DNA of 52,608 nt, from assembly GCA_947361225.1 (NCBI GenBank), contig CANAIK010000006.1:1-52608 (forward strand), written 5' to 3'. Under the pieces are notes generated by a model. It saw nothing but the letters and a program-made list of their open reading frames with translations. It had not been told where the DNA came from and did no database searches. Within the stretch, counting starts at the first letter, position 1; each line of letters opens with the position of its first letter. Both the position numbers and the translations under genes were made by a program. Shown piece after piece: positions 1-8,645 of the stretch. The stretch comes from an uncultured bacterium. GTDB lineage: Bacteria > Cyanobacteriota > Vampirovibrionia > Gastranaerophilales > Gastranaerophilaceae.

Positions 1-1415
1 GTTTTTGTCTTATCAAGTTCCTCAAATGTTTTTGTTTGAATAATTTTGCATTCTTGGGTTTCTTTTTCTAAAGTTTCAATTTGCAAATCAAGTTTATCTT
101 TTTCATCTTCGAAAATTTTTCTTGAATTAAGCAGTTTTTCAATATTTTCTTTTGTTGATTCTATTTTTTCATTGTTATTTTTGTACTCATTCTCCTTAGG
201 GAGCTGTTCTTTAATTAAAAGAGTTTCTTTGTCTTTTAAATCCTCTAAATCTTTTCTTAATTTGTTTCTATTCTTTATATGCTCATCACTCGTTTTATTA
301 AGCCCTGTCATTTCGGCTATAATTCTATTAAGTTCGTCTTTTTTTTGAATAAGTTCATTATTCAAATCTTTTAATTCAATATTTTTTTTCTCAATTGCGC
401 TTTTAAATTCATCAATTTTTTGTTTTTGAACTTCAATCCCGTTTTTGTAACTTTCAATCGCTTTTAAGTTATCCAGGGTTGTTTTTTCGCACTGCGCAAT
501 TGCAGATTTTTTCCTATCCAACACCCCTTTTTTTTCTTCAGCCGTTTTTTTAACTTCAAGCTGTTTATTCTCCCCTTGCGCCTTAACTTGAGCATTAACT
601 TCATCGTATTTTAGTTTTGCGTCCTCAATTTTTGATTCAGCCTCTTTTAGTTTTTGATTGAGTTCCTTTTTTGTTTTAACAGCCAGAAGAATATTTTGAT
701 GAACGAGTTCTAGCGCTCTTTTTGTGTCGAAATACTTAGCGCTTTGAATTTTTGTTTCAAGTTCTGTTTTTTCGTCTTTAAATTGTTTATATCGGAGCGC
801 AACTTCCCTTTCTTGTTTTAATTGCTCAATTCGATTGTCAATTTCATTCATAAGAATATTGGTATTAGAGACCCTATCCTCGACGCTTTGGATTTGATCC
901 AGCGCTAAAGAAATTTTTCTATCAAAGTCAGCAGTTCCTGCGATTTCATCGATAATTTTTCTTCTTTCAACAGCAGAACATTTGGTAATTTCCGTAACAT
1001 CCCCCTGCATCATAACATTGTAGCTGTTTGGTGAAATATTGTATTTTTCAAGCTCCAAATGAATTTGAGTTAAGGTTGCGGGTTTTTCATTGTAATAATA
1101 ATTCGATTGAACGCCGTTTTTGCCTTTTTTAATGTATCTTTTAATCGAGAATTCCTCGTCGTCGTCTTTTTGAAAAGTTACTTTAACGGACGCTTCGCCT
1201 CGTTTGTTGTGACTTGTAATTAAATCAACAACCCCTTGTTCAGATCTTAAGGTTCTAGCGCTCGTCAATCCAAGAGCAAATAAGACACTATCGATAATAT
1301 TACTTTTCCCGGAACCGTTCGGTCCTGAAATTGCCGTAAAACCTTGCATTAAAGGGACAGTAATTTTATTTGCAAAAGATTTAAAATTATCTATTTCGAT
1401 TTCTTTAATATACAT
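1..1415 (-). CDS. smc: Chromosome segregation ATPase SMC, N-terminal part (cut by window edge)
   Basis: The frame opens with ATG at 1415 and stays open to the left edge, so about 471 N-terminal residues are visible. The protein starts MYIKEIEIDNFKSF and carries a Walker A motif GPNGSGKSN at about residues 31-39. An SMC-typical stretch follows (YNVMMQGDVTEI, then ERRKIIDEIAGTADFD). After about residue 165 the sequence becomes a long charged heptad-like coiled coil rich in Lys, Glu and Gln. SMC dimers bind and hydrolyse ATP at the joined head domains and condense the chromosome with ScpA/ScpB. The C-terminal head with Walker B lies outside the window. It is the last gene of the long minus-strand series, 55 bases after lepB. 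The ribosome site is weak (AAG close to the ATG). SbcC or RecN are alternatives, but the head sequence reads as SMC. Confidence 0.93.
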   Translation of the reverse strand, partial: MYIKEIEIDNFKSFANKITVPLMQGFTAISGPNGSGKSNIIDSVLFALGLTSARTLRSEQGVVDLITSHNKRGEASVKVTFQKDDDEEFSIKRYIKKGKNGVQSNYYYNEKPATLTQIHLELEKYNISPNSYNVMMQGDVTEITKCSAVERRKIIDEIAGTADFDRKISLALDQIQSVEDRVSNTNILMNEIDNRIEQLKQEREVALRYKQFKDEKTELETKIQSAKYFDTKRALELVHQNILLAVKTKKELNQKLKEAESKIEDAKLKYDEVNAQVKAQGENKQLEVKKTAEEKKGVLDRKKSAIAQCEKTTLDNLKAIESYKNGIEVQKQKIDEFKSAIEKKNIELKDLNNELIQKKDELNRIIAEMTGLNKTSDEHIKNRNKLRKDLEDLKDKETLLIKEQLPKENEYKNNNEKIESTKENIEKLLNSRKIFEDEKDKLDLQIETLEKETQECKIIQTKTFEELDKTK

Positions 1416-1470
1416 CTTATAAACTTAAACAGCCTAGTATATTAATTAGACTATAAAAGCTTAAGGCATG

Positions 1471-2820
1471 TCAAATTTTATATAAAAATTCATATCTATT
1501 AACTACGTATTTTTTTTCTGTAGTTTGATTATTCACTTTTTGTTCGTGCAAAAGCAAATATTTGTCCCTTAATAGATTGATTCTTGAAATCGGGAAGAAC
1601 ATAAAATTAGCTCGACCAATTATTCGATTCTCGTCTAAAAAGCCCCAAAAACGACTGTCTTGAGAGTTTCCTCTGTTGTCTCCCATCATAAAATAATGTC
1701 CTTCAGGGATTATAAAAGGCCCGCAATACATATTATCAGCGCAATATGTCCAATCGTTTCTTGAGGAAATATAGGGCTCATTTAATGCTTTATCGTTAAT
1801 ATAGACCCTAAATTCATTGTTAATATTATCATATTTAATTTCGAATTTTTCACCGGGCAATCCGATTGCACGTTTTATAAATGCCATATCTTGACAAAAA
1901 ATTCCTGATAAACGGGAAAATATTGCTAAAGGCGAGTTGGAAAGGTTTGTTGAGGGTGGATAGAACACAAGAATATCGCCCCTTTGGATTTCTTTTTTAG
2001 GATACTCCAATTTTTCAACAAAAACTCTATCCTTTTCCTTAATCGTAGGACGCATTGACCCTGAGGGAATCCAGCGCAATTCCCCGATAAAATATCTTAT
2101 TACAATAACACAAATTACAACAAAAAGAATTGTTGTTATAATTTCTTTGGTGAAATTGGTTTCTTTATCATCGTCCGATTCATCAAAAAGAACTCTTTTA
2201 ATAAAATACAAAACCCCTTTTTCTTTTGTTTTATTAATTAATTTAACAAATCCTTCTTTTTGTCGAACAAAAAACCCTTTAATTGAATCTATTGTTTCTC
2301 GGGTTAAGGTTTTAGAATCATAAATTAAATATAAAAGAACAACCCAGATAAAAACAGATACAAACAACACCCCTAAGAACTTAAAGAATGCGCTGTATGG
2401 GGTTTGATAGTTGTAATTAAGAGTTTTAATGTTAATTAATTTTGAATTTTTGTAATTGTCAAAAACAAAGTTAGAAACCTTGTTAAACAACGGAATTCTA
2501 TCCTCCCGAGCTAACACGGGAAGTGCAATATATAAAACTTTATCAATTAACTTATCGTCAGGATCATAAATAAAATCGTCCGTTTTATCAACATAATCAA
2601 CATAAGAAAACTTAATATCAAGCTCACCAAGCTTATTTTTTATCTTATGCACATTAAGATTAGTTTCATCAGGAATCGAATATTCAAGAACGCATCCTCT
2701 TTTTAATATATAATTTAAGGTTTGCTCGTTCCAATTGTAGATTGAACAAACTAAAACAAAAACCAGAATGAAAATAAGTTTTTTAGCGTTTTTTATAAAA
2801 TAATTCTTTATTTTTTCCAT
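1471..2820 (-). CDS. lepB: Signal peptidase I with a long N-terminal membrane extension
   Basis: This type I signal peptidase (family S26) would cleave signal peptides from exported proteins at the outer face of the inner membrane. The catalytic part is C-terminal. PSGSMRPT at about residues 252-259 carries the nucleophile Ser255, IKRAIGLPGE at about 315-324 carries the general base Lys316, and the GDNRGNSQDSR box starts near 380. At 449 residues it is far longer than usual. Before the catalytic domain lie a first membrane segment (about 14-28), an extracytoplasmic stretch of about 115 residues, a second membrane segment (about 147-166), a basic linker and a third segment (about 226-244). The extension is not a domain I can name. 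The gene overlaps the end of the polyprenyl synthase gene by 13 bases, so the two are probably translationally coupled. Confidence 0.93.
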   Translation of the reverse strand: MEKIKNYFIKNAKKLIFILVFVLVCSIYNWNEQTLNYILKRGCVLEYSIPDETNLNVHKIKNKLGELDIKFSYVDYVDKTDDFIYDPDDKLIDKVLYIALPVLAREDRIPLFNKVSNFVFDNYKNSKLINIKTLNYNYQTPYSAFFKFLGVLFVSVFIWVVLLYLIYDSKTLTRETIDSIKGFFVRQKEGFVKLINKTKEKGVLYFIKRVLFDESDDDKETNFTKEIITTILFVVICVIVIRYFIGELRWIPSGSMRPTIKEKDRVFVEKLEYPKKEIQRGDILVFYPPSTNLSNSPLAIFSRLSGIFCQDMAFIKRAIGLPGEKFEIKYDNINNEFRVYINDKALNEPYISSRNDWTYCADNMYCGPFIIPEGHYFMMGDNRGNSQDSRFWGFLDENRIIGRANFMFFPISRINLLRDKYLLLHEQKVNNQTTEKKYVVNRYEFLYKI

Positions 2821-3695
2821 AAATTCCTCAGTGTTAAATTGATTAAGTCAATCAATGTCTTTTTGTAAATTGAATCCTCGATGATATCTAAATTTTTCAA
2901 TGCTTTATTTTTATAATCCTCGATAATTTTTTGAACTTGGATAATATACTTATCAAAATTCGAATTCGAATTTAAATCCTCAATTGAATTGTCTTTTAAA
3001 AAGTATAGCACAACTAAACCATAGTTTCCATTCTTAATATCAGAATCAATATCCGATAAATCATTCTTCATTTGAAAGGCTATTGAAAAATTAACCAGAA
3101 AATTAATAAGCGCTTGTTTTTTATCATTATCAACTTTTTTTAGACAAAACAGGGATTCAAGTCCCGCTAAAAAAAGATTTCCCGTTTTTTGGAAAGTTTT
3201 TTTAAGATAAATTTTTTCACTAATATCTTGATAATTGTAAATATTCTGCTCAATTTCTCCAAGAAGTGTTTTTTTAATTCTATTAGAGAAAATTTTTGTA
3301 ATTTCATTGTTAGTTTTAGATAAAACTTCAAGTGCGTAAGTTAAAAAAACATCCCCGATTAAAACCGCAGCCTTAGAGCCGAATTTTTTATAAAAAGTCG
3401 GATTTTTGCGCCTTATAAAAGAATTATCGATAATATCATCGTGCACTAAAGACGCACTGTGAGTGAGCTCCAGGGCAAGCGCAATTTGATTGGTCAAAGG
3501 GGAGTTTATACTTAGAATTTTTGAGAATAAAAAAACCAGAATCACTCTTAATCGTTTTGGGTTGTCAAAAATAAAACTGCTTAGTTCTTTATCCAAAAAA
3601 TTATTGTTAGAATTAATAATTTTCTCTAATTCAAGTTCAAAACTATCCAATTCATTTTTAATAGGAAAAACGATTTTTTTTATTTGTTCATTCAT
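2808..3695 (-). CDS. Polyprenyl (isoprenyl) diphosphate synthase family protein
   Basis: This is a trans-isoprenyl diphosphate synthase that would lengthen an allylic diphosphate with isopentenyl diphosphate, giving precursors for quinone side chains or carrier lipids. The first aspartate-rich motif is clear at residues 85-90 (HDDIID, followed by RRKNPT), in the usual all-helical context with GSKAAVLIGDVFL downstream. The second aspartate-rich motif is altered. Where the family has DDxxD, this protein has NDLSD at about 211-215, in the context FQMKNDLSDID. Length is 295 residues, normal to slightly short. Product chain length cannot be read with confidence. It sits 3 bases after the M29 aminopeptidase gene and overlaps lepB, so it belongs to the same operon. 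The changed second motif could mean a modified or non-catalytic subunit. Confidence 0.85.
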   Translation of the reverse strand: MNEQIKKIVFPIKNELDSFELELEKIINSNNNFLDKELSSFIFDNPKRLRVILVFLFSKILSINSPLTNQIALALELTHSASLVHDDIIDNSFIRRKNPTFYKKFGSKAAVLIGDVFLTYALEVLSKTNNEITKIFSNRIKKTLLGEIEQNIYNYQDISEKIYLKKTFQKTGNLFLAGLESLFCLKKVDNDKKQALINFLVNFSIAFQMKNDLSDIDSDIKNGNYGLVVLYFLKDNSIEDLNSNSNFDKYIIQVQKIIEDYKNKALKNLDIIEDSIYKKTLIDLINLTLRNLWKK

Positions 3696-3698
3696 TGT

Positions 3699-4805
3699 TT
3701 AAATTATAAATTTGCCATTTTCATAAATCAATTTATCATCAGCATAAATCTTGCCTTGATTCTTTAAATTTTTAATTAAATCCCAATGTAATCCGGATTT
3801 GTTTTTGCCCCCAGCCTCAGGATAGCTTGCGCCAAGCGCCATATGAATCGATCCTCCGATTTTTTCGTCAAAAAGAATATTCCCTGTGACCGATTGAATT
3901 CTTTCGTTTGTCCCGATTGCAATTTCGCCGACAAAAGAGGCGCCTTCATCTAATTTAATCATATTCTGCAAAAATTCATTCCCGACTTGAGCGTGAGCTT
4001 CCACAACTTTTCCGTCTTTAAGTTCTAAATAAACCTCACGAGCGGTTGAACCTTGGTAGTTTTGAGGGAAATCAAAATAAATTTTCCCTTGCGCACTATC
4101 CTCAACAGGAGATGTAAAAATTTCCCCGTCAGGAAAATTCATATTCCCGCTGCAAGGAACCCAGGTTCTATCTTTGGTTGAAAAAGTAATATCTGTCCTA
4201 TCTCCCACAATTCTTAGTTTTTGCGTTTGATTGAGAATTTGCGCAATTCTTTTTTGCTCCTTATCAATTTCAATCCACTTTTGGGTAGGATTATCCAAAT
4301 CTAAATAGCAAGAATTAATCAAAAATTCGCTATATTCACCTAAACTCATATTTGCCTCTTGCGCTAGAGCATTTGTCGGATAATCCGCAATTACCCAACG
4401 AAGTTCGTTGTTAGCAGATCTTTCAAGTCGTCTTGATAGAATCGGGTGGTTTGCTTTACTTCTTTTTGCTAATTTTTCAGGATCGCAATTGGCAGTATTT
4501 TTAATATTGCTTGGAGCGCCGATAAAAATCATGACATCTGCTTTTTCAACCTCGATTCTGGACATTTCATCAACAAATTCAAGTTGATCGTCATTAGCGT
4601 GTTTAATAAAAAGCTCGCTGAGTTCATCCATTGAAGTTCTAACAATTGGATTAGCGCCGTTTTCTAAGCATAATTTATAAATTTCTTTAACCAAAGGCTG
4701 TGAACTATAGCCACGAGCATAAATTATTACCAAATCGTTTTTTTTAACCGCAGTTGAATAATTAACAAGAACATCTGCGTATTTTTTTAATATCGGATTA
4801 AACAT
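3699..4805 (-). CDS. Aminopeptidase, M29 family (AmpS/PepS-like)
   Basis: This is a cytosolic metallo-aminopeptidase of family M29 that would remove N-terminal residues from peptides using two metal ions. The family's ligand residues are all recognisable. Glu228 is in NFPDGEIF, Glu294 in FVGEIAIG, His321 in SIHMALG, Tyr328 in ASYPE, and His340 and Asp342 in GLHWDLI. The length of 368 residues is slightly shorter than the roughly 400 typical of the family, but the start MFNPILKKYADVLVNYS matches the usual N-terminus. It follows lpxA by two bases and precedes the polyprenyl synthase by three, so it is cotranscribed with the lipid A genes. No functional link to lipid A is evident. Confidence is high for the family and low for substrate preference. 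Confidence 0.92.
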   Translation of the reverse strand: MFNPILKKYADVLVNYSTAVKKNDLVIIYARGYSSQPLVKEIYKLCLENGANPIVRTSMDELSELFIKHANDDQLEFVDEMSRIEVEKADVMIFIGAPSNIKNTANCDPEKLAKRSKANHPILSRRLERSANNELRWVIADYPTNALAQEANMSLGEYSEFLINSCYLDLDNPTQKWIEIDKEQKRIAQILNQTQKLRIVGDRTDITFSTKDRTWVPCSGNMNFPDGEIFTSPVEDSAQGKIYFDFPQNYQGSTAREVYLELKDGKVVEAHAQVGNEFLQNMIKLDEGASFVGEIAIGTNERIQSVTGNILFDEKIGGSIHMALGASYPEAGGKNKSGLHWDLIKNLKNQGKIYADDKLIYENGKFII

Positions 4806-4807
4806 TA

Positions 4808-5632
4808 TTATTCCTCGTTATTGTCCATTGCACCGTGATAAGCTGCTTTGTATCTTAGCGTGCAGCCTCTTTTAGAACTTCTTACAAATTCAATCAAATT
4901 ATCAACATATTGATTTCCCTTGAATTCTTTCTCAATAAGTTCCAGCGCTTGGGTTGTATTGTAACTTTCGTTTCTTAAAAGCCTTATTGCTTTATGGATT
5001 GCGTCTCTTGATTCTTTATCAACCCCTTTTCTTCTTAAACCAATGGCATTTAAACCAATTGGAAGACAAGGAATTCCTTCTGCTTTGCAATAAGGAATTA
5101 TATCTAATCTGGAAGCTGATGCTCCTGAAATTATCGCCATATCGCCAATTCTAATATTTTGATGAAAAACGCTTTGTCCGCCCAAAAAAGCTCCAAATCC
5201 AACCTTACAATGTCCGCCCAGGGTTGCAGCGTTTGCCATTATTACATTATCAGCCAATGTACAATTGTGAGCAACGTGACAATATGCCATTAAAAGACAA
5301 TTATCGCCAATTACTGTGTTCTGCCCTTCACCTGAGGCCCTATTTATCGTTGCAAATTCTCTAATCCAACAGTTCTCACCAATAATAACCCCTGTTGTTT
5401 CGTTTTTGTAGCCCAAATCCTGAGGTTCCCCTCCAATTGAGGCAAACGGAGAAATTCTCGTATTTTTTTTGATATGAGAAAATTGAATATTAACGCTTTC
5501 TCCGATTCTACAGCCGGATTCAATTACAGTGTTTTTCCCTATTATGCTGTAAGCTCCAATTTCAACATCAGGAGCGATTTTAGCGGATTCATCTATAATT
5601 GCTGTTGTATGAATTTTACCAGAAGTTATCAT
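4808..5632 (-). CDS. lpxA: UDP-N-acetylglucosamine O-acyltransferase LpxA
   Basis: LpxA catalyses the first step of lipid A synthesis, moving a 3-hydroxyacyl chain from acyl carrier protein to the 3-OH of UDP-GlcNAc in the cytosol. The protein is a left-handed beta-helix of hexapeptide repeats (for example IGENCW, IGDNCL). The catalytic histidine sits in HVAHNC at His122, equivalent to E. coli His125. FLGGQSVFHQ and the C-terminal helical region follow. The length of 274 residues is slightly over the E. coli 262. It is the fourth gene of the lpxD-lpxC-fabZ-lpxA cluster, starting 16 bases after fabZ. LpxD also has hexapeptide repeats, but this protein lacks the LpxD N-terminal domain. Confidence 0.96.
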   Translation of the reverse strand: MITSGKIHTTAIIDESAKIAPDVEIGAYSIIGKNTVIESGCRIGESVNIQFSHIKKNTRISPFASIGGEPQDLGYKNETTGVIIGENCWIREFATINRASGEGQNTVIGDNCLLMAYCHVAHNCTLADNVIMANAATLGGHCKVGFGAFLGGQSVFHQNIRIGDMAIISGASASRLDIIPYCKAEGIPCLPIGLNAIGLRRKGVDKESRDAIHKAIRLLRNESYNTTQALELIEKEFKGNQYVDNLIEFVRSSKRGCTLRYKAAYHGAMDNNEE

Positions 5633-5648
5633 TTTTATTTCTTTCCTT

Positions 5649-6095
5649 TTATTTTAGTGCAACGGTTAAAACTGCCTCTGTGCACAATTTTCCATCTACA
5701 TAAGAACGTCCCAAACATTTAGCAATGGGTCCTTTAACCTTAAGACATTGGGTTTCCATTTCCAACTTATCCCCCGGACGCACAATATTCTTAAATTTTG
5801 CATTCTCAACACCTGCAAACAAAGTCAATTTGCCTTTGTATTGGTCCATGGTCATTAGAATAGGAGCTGAAGTCTGAGCCAGTGCTTCAATTTGCAAAAC
5901 CCCCGGCATTATTGGATTTTCAGGGAAATGTCCTTGAAAAAAAGGTTCGTTAAAAGTAACGTTTTTATAACCCTTTGAATATTCCCCGGGAACACATTCA
6001 GTTATTCTATCCACCAATAAAAAAGGATATCTGTGGGGCAGCATTTCAAGAATTTGACTGTAATCAAGGCTGATTGGTGTTATTGTGTTGTCCAT
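5649..6095 (-). CDS. fabZ: 3-hydroxyacyl-ACP dehydratase FabZ
   Basis: FabZ dehydrates 3-hydroxyacyl-ACP in fatty acid elongation and competes with LpxA and LpxD for the same substrates, which explains its place inside the lipid A cluster. The hot-dog fold signatures are present: MLPHRYPFLLVDRI at about residues 18-31, QGHFPENPIMPG with catalytic His56, and VLQIEALAQ with Glu70. The length of 148 residues is normal. The start ATG follows lpxC by 13 bases, with a GAGG ribosome-binding sequence before it. It is read as a single-domain enzyme, although in some lineages lpxC and fabZ are fused. Confidence 0.97.
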   Translation of the reverse strand: MDNTITPISLDYSQILEMLPHRYPFLLVDRITECVPGEYSKGYKNVTFNEPFFQGHFPENPIMPGVLQIEALAQTSAPILMTMDQYKGKLTLFAGVENAKFKNIVRPGDKLEMETQCLKVKGPIAKCLGRSYVDGKLCTEAVLTVALK

Positions 6096-6108
6096 TTATC
6101 CCTCGTTT

Positions 6109-6930
6109 CTATTTGTCTAATGATTGCTTTAATAATTTAGCACACTCAATATGATAAGTGTGACCTGCCTCTTTAACGATAATATTTGCGTTAATTTTTA
6201 GAGGATTATATCCTGTTAAATATAAATCACCGATTATATCAAGGATTTTATGTTTATTAGGCTCATATTGACTTCTAAGGTCTGCTGTATAGCCTGTTTC
6301 AGTTAAGCCTAGGGTGTTTTCAATCGTAACTCCTTTTGAATATCCAAGAGCCTGAAATTTTTCAAGGTCTGCTAAAAAACCAAAAGTTCTTGCCTCTACA
6401 ATTTCATTTATATTTTTATCAATCGAAAAATTCACCCAACGATTGTTTAAGTCCGGGTGGTTATAATTAACCATATAAGTTATTGTTGTTGTGTCATTAG
6501 GAACTAGTACAATACTTGAGTTGTCTTTTTGGAAAAATACAGGTTCAACCAATTGTTTAGTTTCCAAAGTCTCTCCAACAAAACCGATTTTTTTGAATTC
6601 TTGAACCCAAACTTTAGCGCTGCCGTCAAAAATCGGCATTTCAAAACCAGCCGAGCTAAAATAAACATCCAATGCATCGATTTCACATATTGCACAAGCT
6701 GCCATAAAATGTTCAATTAGTGCAATTTTGTTTTTTGCCCCCGATTGTACATCAGCGACAATTACGCAATGTTCACTTGAAACAACATTGTTAAGTTGCG
6801 CTTCAATAATTGAATCATTAATATGAAATCTTATTCCTTTTGTTTTAGAAGGTTTAATTTCCAATTCAACAGGAGCTGCAAACATTAGCCCCTTGCCTTG
6901 TAGTTTTAAGTTAGATTTTAGTGTCTTCAT
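6109..6930 (-). CDS. lpxC: UDP-3-O-acyl-N-acetylglucosamine deacetylase LpxC
   Basis: LpxC is the zinc deacetylase that commits substrate to lipid A. Zinc ligands are visible as His74 in IEHFMAA and as His227 and Asp231 in HKILDIIGD. Glu73 would be the general base, and a conserved His257 sits near the C-terminus in [16 protein letters not shown] at about 97-105 and EARTFGF at about 179-185 are also LpxC-typical. The length of 273 residues is slightly short compared with about 305 in enterics, which is common in other phyla. The start codon lies inside the end of lpxD with a 20-base overlap, indicating tight coupling. Confidence 0.96.
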   Translation of the reverse strand: MKTLKSNLKLQGKGLMFAAPVELEIKPSKTKGIRFHINDSIIEAQLNNVVSSEHCVIVADVQSGAKNKIALIEHFMAACAICEIDALDVYFSSAGFEMPIFDGSAKVWVQEFKKIGFVGETLETKQLVEPVFFQKDNSSIVLVPNDTTTITYMVNYNHPDLNNRWVNFSIDKNINEIVEARTFGFLADLEKFQALGYSKGVTIENTLGLTETGYTADLRSQYEPNKHKILDIIGDLYLTGYNPLKINANIIVKEAGHTYHIECAKLLKQSLDK

Positions 6931-8020
6931 TTAAAAATTTCTCATAGTCTTCTAGTAAATGTTGATATTTTTTGTATTTTTGAACCATGACCTCAGCCTC
7001 GTCAAGATATTTAAGTCTTTTGATAAAATCTTTTCTCAAAACAGCGGGAGCGCCCATTATAACTGATTTTCGAGGGAAAGATTTTGTAACACCCGCTTGA
7101 GCAAGAATGATTGAGTCATCGCCAATTTCAACGTGGTCTTTAAGTCCTGCTTGACCTGCGATTACAACTCTATCGCCGATTGTGCAGCTGCCTGCGATTC
7201 CGACTTGAGATACAATTGTACAAGCGCAACCGATTTTGCAGTTGTGTCCAATCATTACAAGATTATCGATTTTAGTCTGAGATCCTATTGTGGTATTCTC
7301 TATTGTTCCTCTGTCAATTGTTGTATTAGCTCCGATTTCAACATCGTCTCCAATTACAACAGAACCAAGAGAAGGAATTTTAAAAACTTTAACCTGTTCG
7401 TTCGTTTCTTTAATTGAACCTTGTTCTCTTGCGGTTTCAATGTTGCTTGGGGTTTCGGTTACAAAAGAAAATCCGTCTGCTCCAAGACTAACCCCGTGGT
7501 GGAAAATACAACGAGAACCAATTTTTACAAAATCCCCGACATTAACCCCCGGATGCAATAAACAATCATCCCCGATTACTACGTCTTTTCCAACATAAAC
7601 ATTAGCCATTAAAGCGGTATTATCCCCGATTACGGCGTTTCTTGAAACCACAACATTAGGACCGATTGAAACATTTTTTCCGATTTTTGCGCTTTCGTCT
7701 ATAATTGCGCTTTGGTGGATATTTCTTGGAGTATCAGGTGCAATATAGAAAACATTTAAAAGTTTCATAAAAGCAAGTCTTGGACGTTCAACTTCAATTG
7801 TTGAAATTCCTTCTAAATTAACCCCCAAAGGAACCAAAACCGCTTTTGCTTTGGATTGAGCAATATTCTCAATTTCACTTTCGTTCATTGCAAGTGCCAA
7901 AGTGTTCTCATCAGCCAATTTTGGAGGTGCAACTTTGTTAATTATAACATCTTGAGCTTTTGTTAGAATCCCGCCTGTAATAGCAGCCAATTCATCAAGA
8001 CTGAAACTTTTTTCGCCCAT
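6911..8020 (-). CDS. lpxD: UDP-3-O-acylglucosamine N-acyltransferase LpxD
   Basis: LpxD adds the second 3-hydroxyacyl chain to the product of LpxC. The N-terminal UDP-binding domain ([13 protein letters not shown]) is followed by a hexapeptide-repeat beta-helix and a short helical C-terminus. The catalytic histidine is in MIGHNC, about residue 259. Between DGFSF and [10 protein letters not shown] there is an extra segment of about 25 residues compared with E. coli. I place the start at ATG 8020 because GGGAG lies 11 bases upstream of it. A GTG at 8038 in frame would overlap that ribosome site and add only six residues. It is the first gene of the lpx cluster, 96 bases after the heptose adenylyltransferase gene, where a weak promoter can be drawn. 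Confidence 0.95.
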   Translation of the reverse strand: MGEKSFSLDELAAITGGILTKAQDVIINKVAPPKLADENTLALAMNESEIENIAQSKAKAVLVPLGVNLEGISTIEVERPRLAFMKLLNVFYIAPDTPRNIHQSAIIDESAKIGKNVSIGPNVVVSRNAVIGDNTALMANVYVGKDVVIGDDCLLHPGVNVGDFVKIGSRCIFHHGVSLGADGFSFVTETPSNIETAREQGSIKETNEQVKVFKIPSLGSVVIGDDVEIGANTTIDRGTIENTTIGSQTKIDNLVMIGHNCKIGCACTIVSQVGIAGSCTIGDRVVIAGQAGLKDHVEIGDDSIILAQAGVTKSFPRKSVIMGAPAVLRKDFIKRLKYLDEAEVMVQKYKKYQHLLEDYEKFLNEDTKI

Positions 8021-8061
8021 TTTTAAATTTACTCCCACTTATAAACTATATCTTAGTTTAT

Positions 8062-8089
8062 TCTATAACAACTTATAAAAAATTGCTAA
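8062..8089 (-). promoter_or_regulatory. Possible promoter for the lpxD-lpxC-fabZ-lpxA cluster
   Basis: On the minus strand, TTAGCA (8089-8084) and TATAGA (8067-8062) are separated by 16 bases, about 40 bases before the lpxD start. The region is very A+T rich, so chance matches are likely. The 96-base gap is the longest in this part of the minus-strand series, which makes an internal promoter reasonable. Confidence 0.35.
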
Positions 8090-8116
8090 TTTTTTAAATA
8101 TTTTTAATATATCTTT

Positions 8117-8587
8117 TTATTTATCCTCGATTTTTTTTATTATATTTGTAGTGGATTTTCCCTTAACAAGGTCGATAAACTCAACCTTGCCCCCGTTTTT
8201 TATAACAACCTCTGATTCAGGCAGGGTTTCAAGTGTATAATCTGCTCCTTTGGTGTAAATATCGGGTTTAATTTTGTCGAGAAGTTCTAAGGGCGAGTTT
8301 TGTTCAAAAATAACAACATAATCAACCGCCCGAAGTTCCGATAAAAGCTCCGCTCTATCATTCTCAAGGTTAATCGGTCTTTTATCGCCCTTTAATTTTT
8401 TAACCGAACTATCGGAGTTAAGTCCAACAATAAGAATATCGCCAAATTTTGCCGATTCCTTTAGATATCTTACGTGTCCTAAATGAATAATATCAAAACA
8501 TCCGTTTGTAAAAACAATTTTTTTATTTTCTTTTCTTAATTCCTGAATCAAAGATTCAAGTTCGTTTTTTTCAATAACTTTTCCCAT
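8117..8587 (-). CDS. rfaE2: D-glycero-beta-D-manno-heptose 1-phosphate adenylyltransferase (HldE domain 2 / RfaE2)
   Basis: This nucleotidyltransferase makes ADP-heptose from heptose 1-phosphate for the LPS inner core. The nucleotidyltransferase signature FTNGCFDIIHLGH contains the HxGH motif. LNSDSSVKKLKG, DIYTKGADY and the terminal KGKSTTNII are typical of the HldE adenylyltransferase half. The kinase half is absent, so it must be encoded elsewhere, as in organisms with split HldA/HldC. I choose ATG 8587 because GAGG stands four bases before it. An in-frame ATG at 8635 lies inside the hairpin between this gene and its upstream neighbour, and its extra 16 residues look non-coding. The length of 156 residues is normal for the single domain. 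Confidence 0.93.
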   Translation of the reverse strand: MGKVIEKNELESLIQELRKENKKIVFTNGCFDIIHLGHVRYLKESAKFGDILIVGLNSDSSVKKLKGDKRPINLENDRAELLSELRAVDYVVIFEQNSPLELLDKIKPDIYTKGADYTLETLPESEVVIKNGGKVEFIDLVKGKSTTNIIKKIEDK

Positions 8588-8603
8588 TTTTCCTCGTAAA
8601 TTA

Positions 8604-8637
8604 AATTGACCACCCGTAAATTCCCGAGTGGTCAATT
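8604..8637 (-). terminator. Stem-loop between the parvulin lipoprotein gene and the heptose adenylyltransferase gene
   Basis: A perfect 10-base-pair stem (AATTGACCAC at 8604-8613 with its complement at 8628-8637) closes a 14-base loop. Downstream on the minus strand the sequence is only partly T-rich (AATTTAATTT). It may be an attenuating terminator or an RNA-stabilising hairpin at an operon boundary. Confidence 0.6.
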
Positions 8638-8645
8638 CTACTCTT

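Noticed and set aside
46-348. Plus-strand open frame of 100 codons rich in Ser/Phe/Leu
   Set aside because: It is antisense to the smc coiled coil; its composition is what reverse-complemented Lys/Glu codons give.
8021-8038. GTG start giving six more residues for LpxD
   Set aside because: The GGGAG needed for the ATG at 8020 lies inside that extension, and LpxD proteins normally begin near the ATG.
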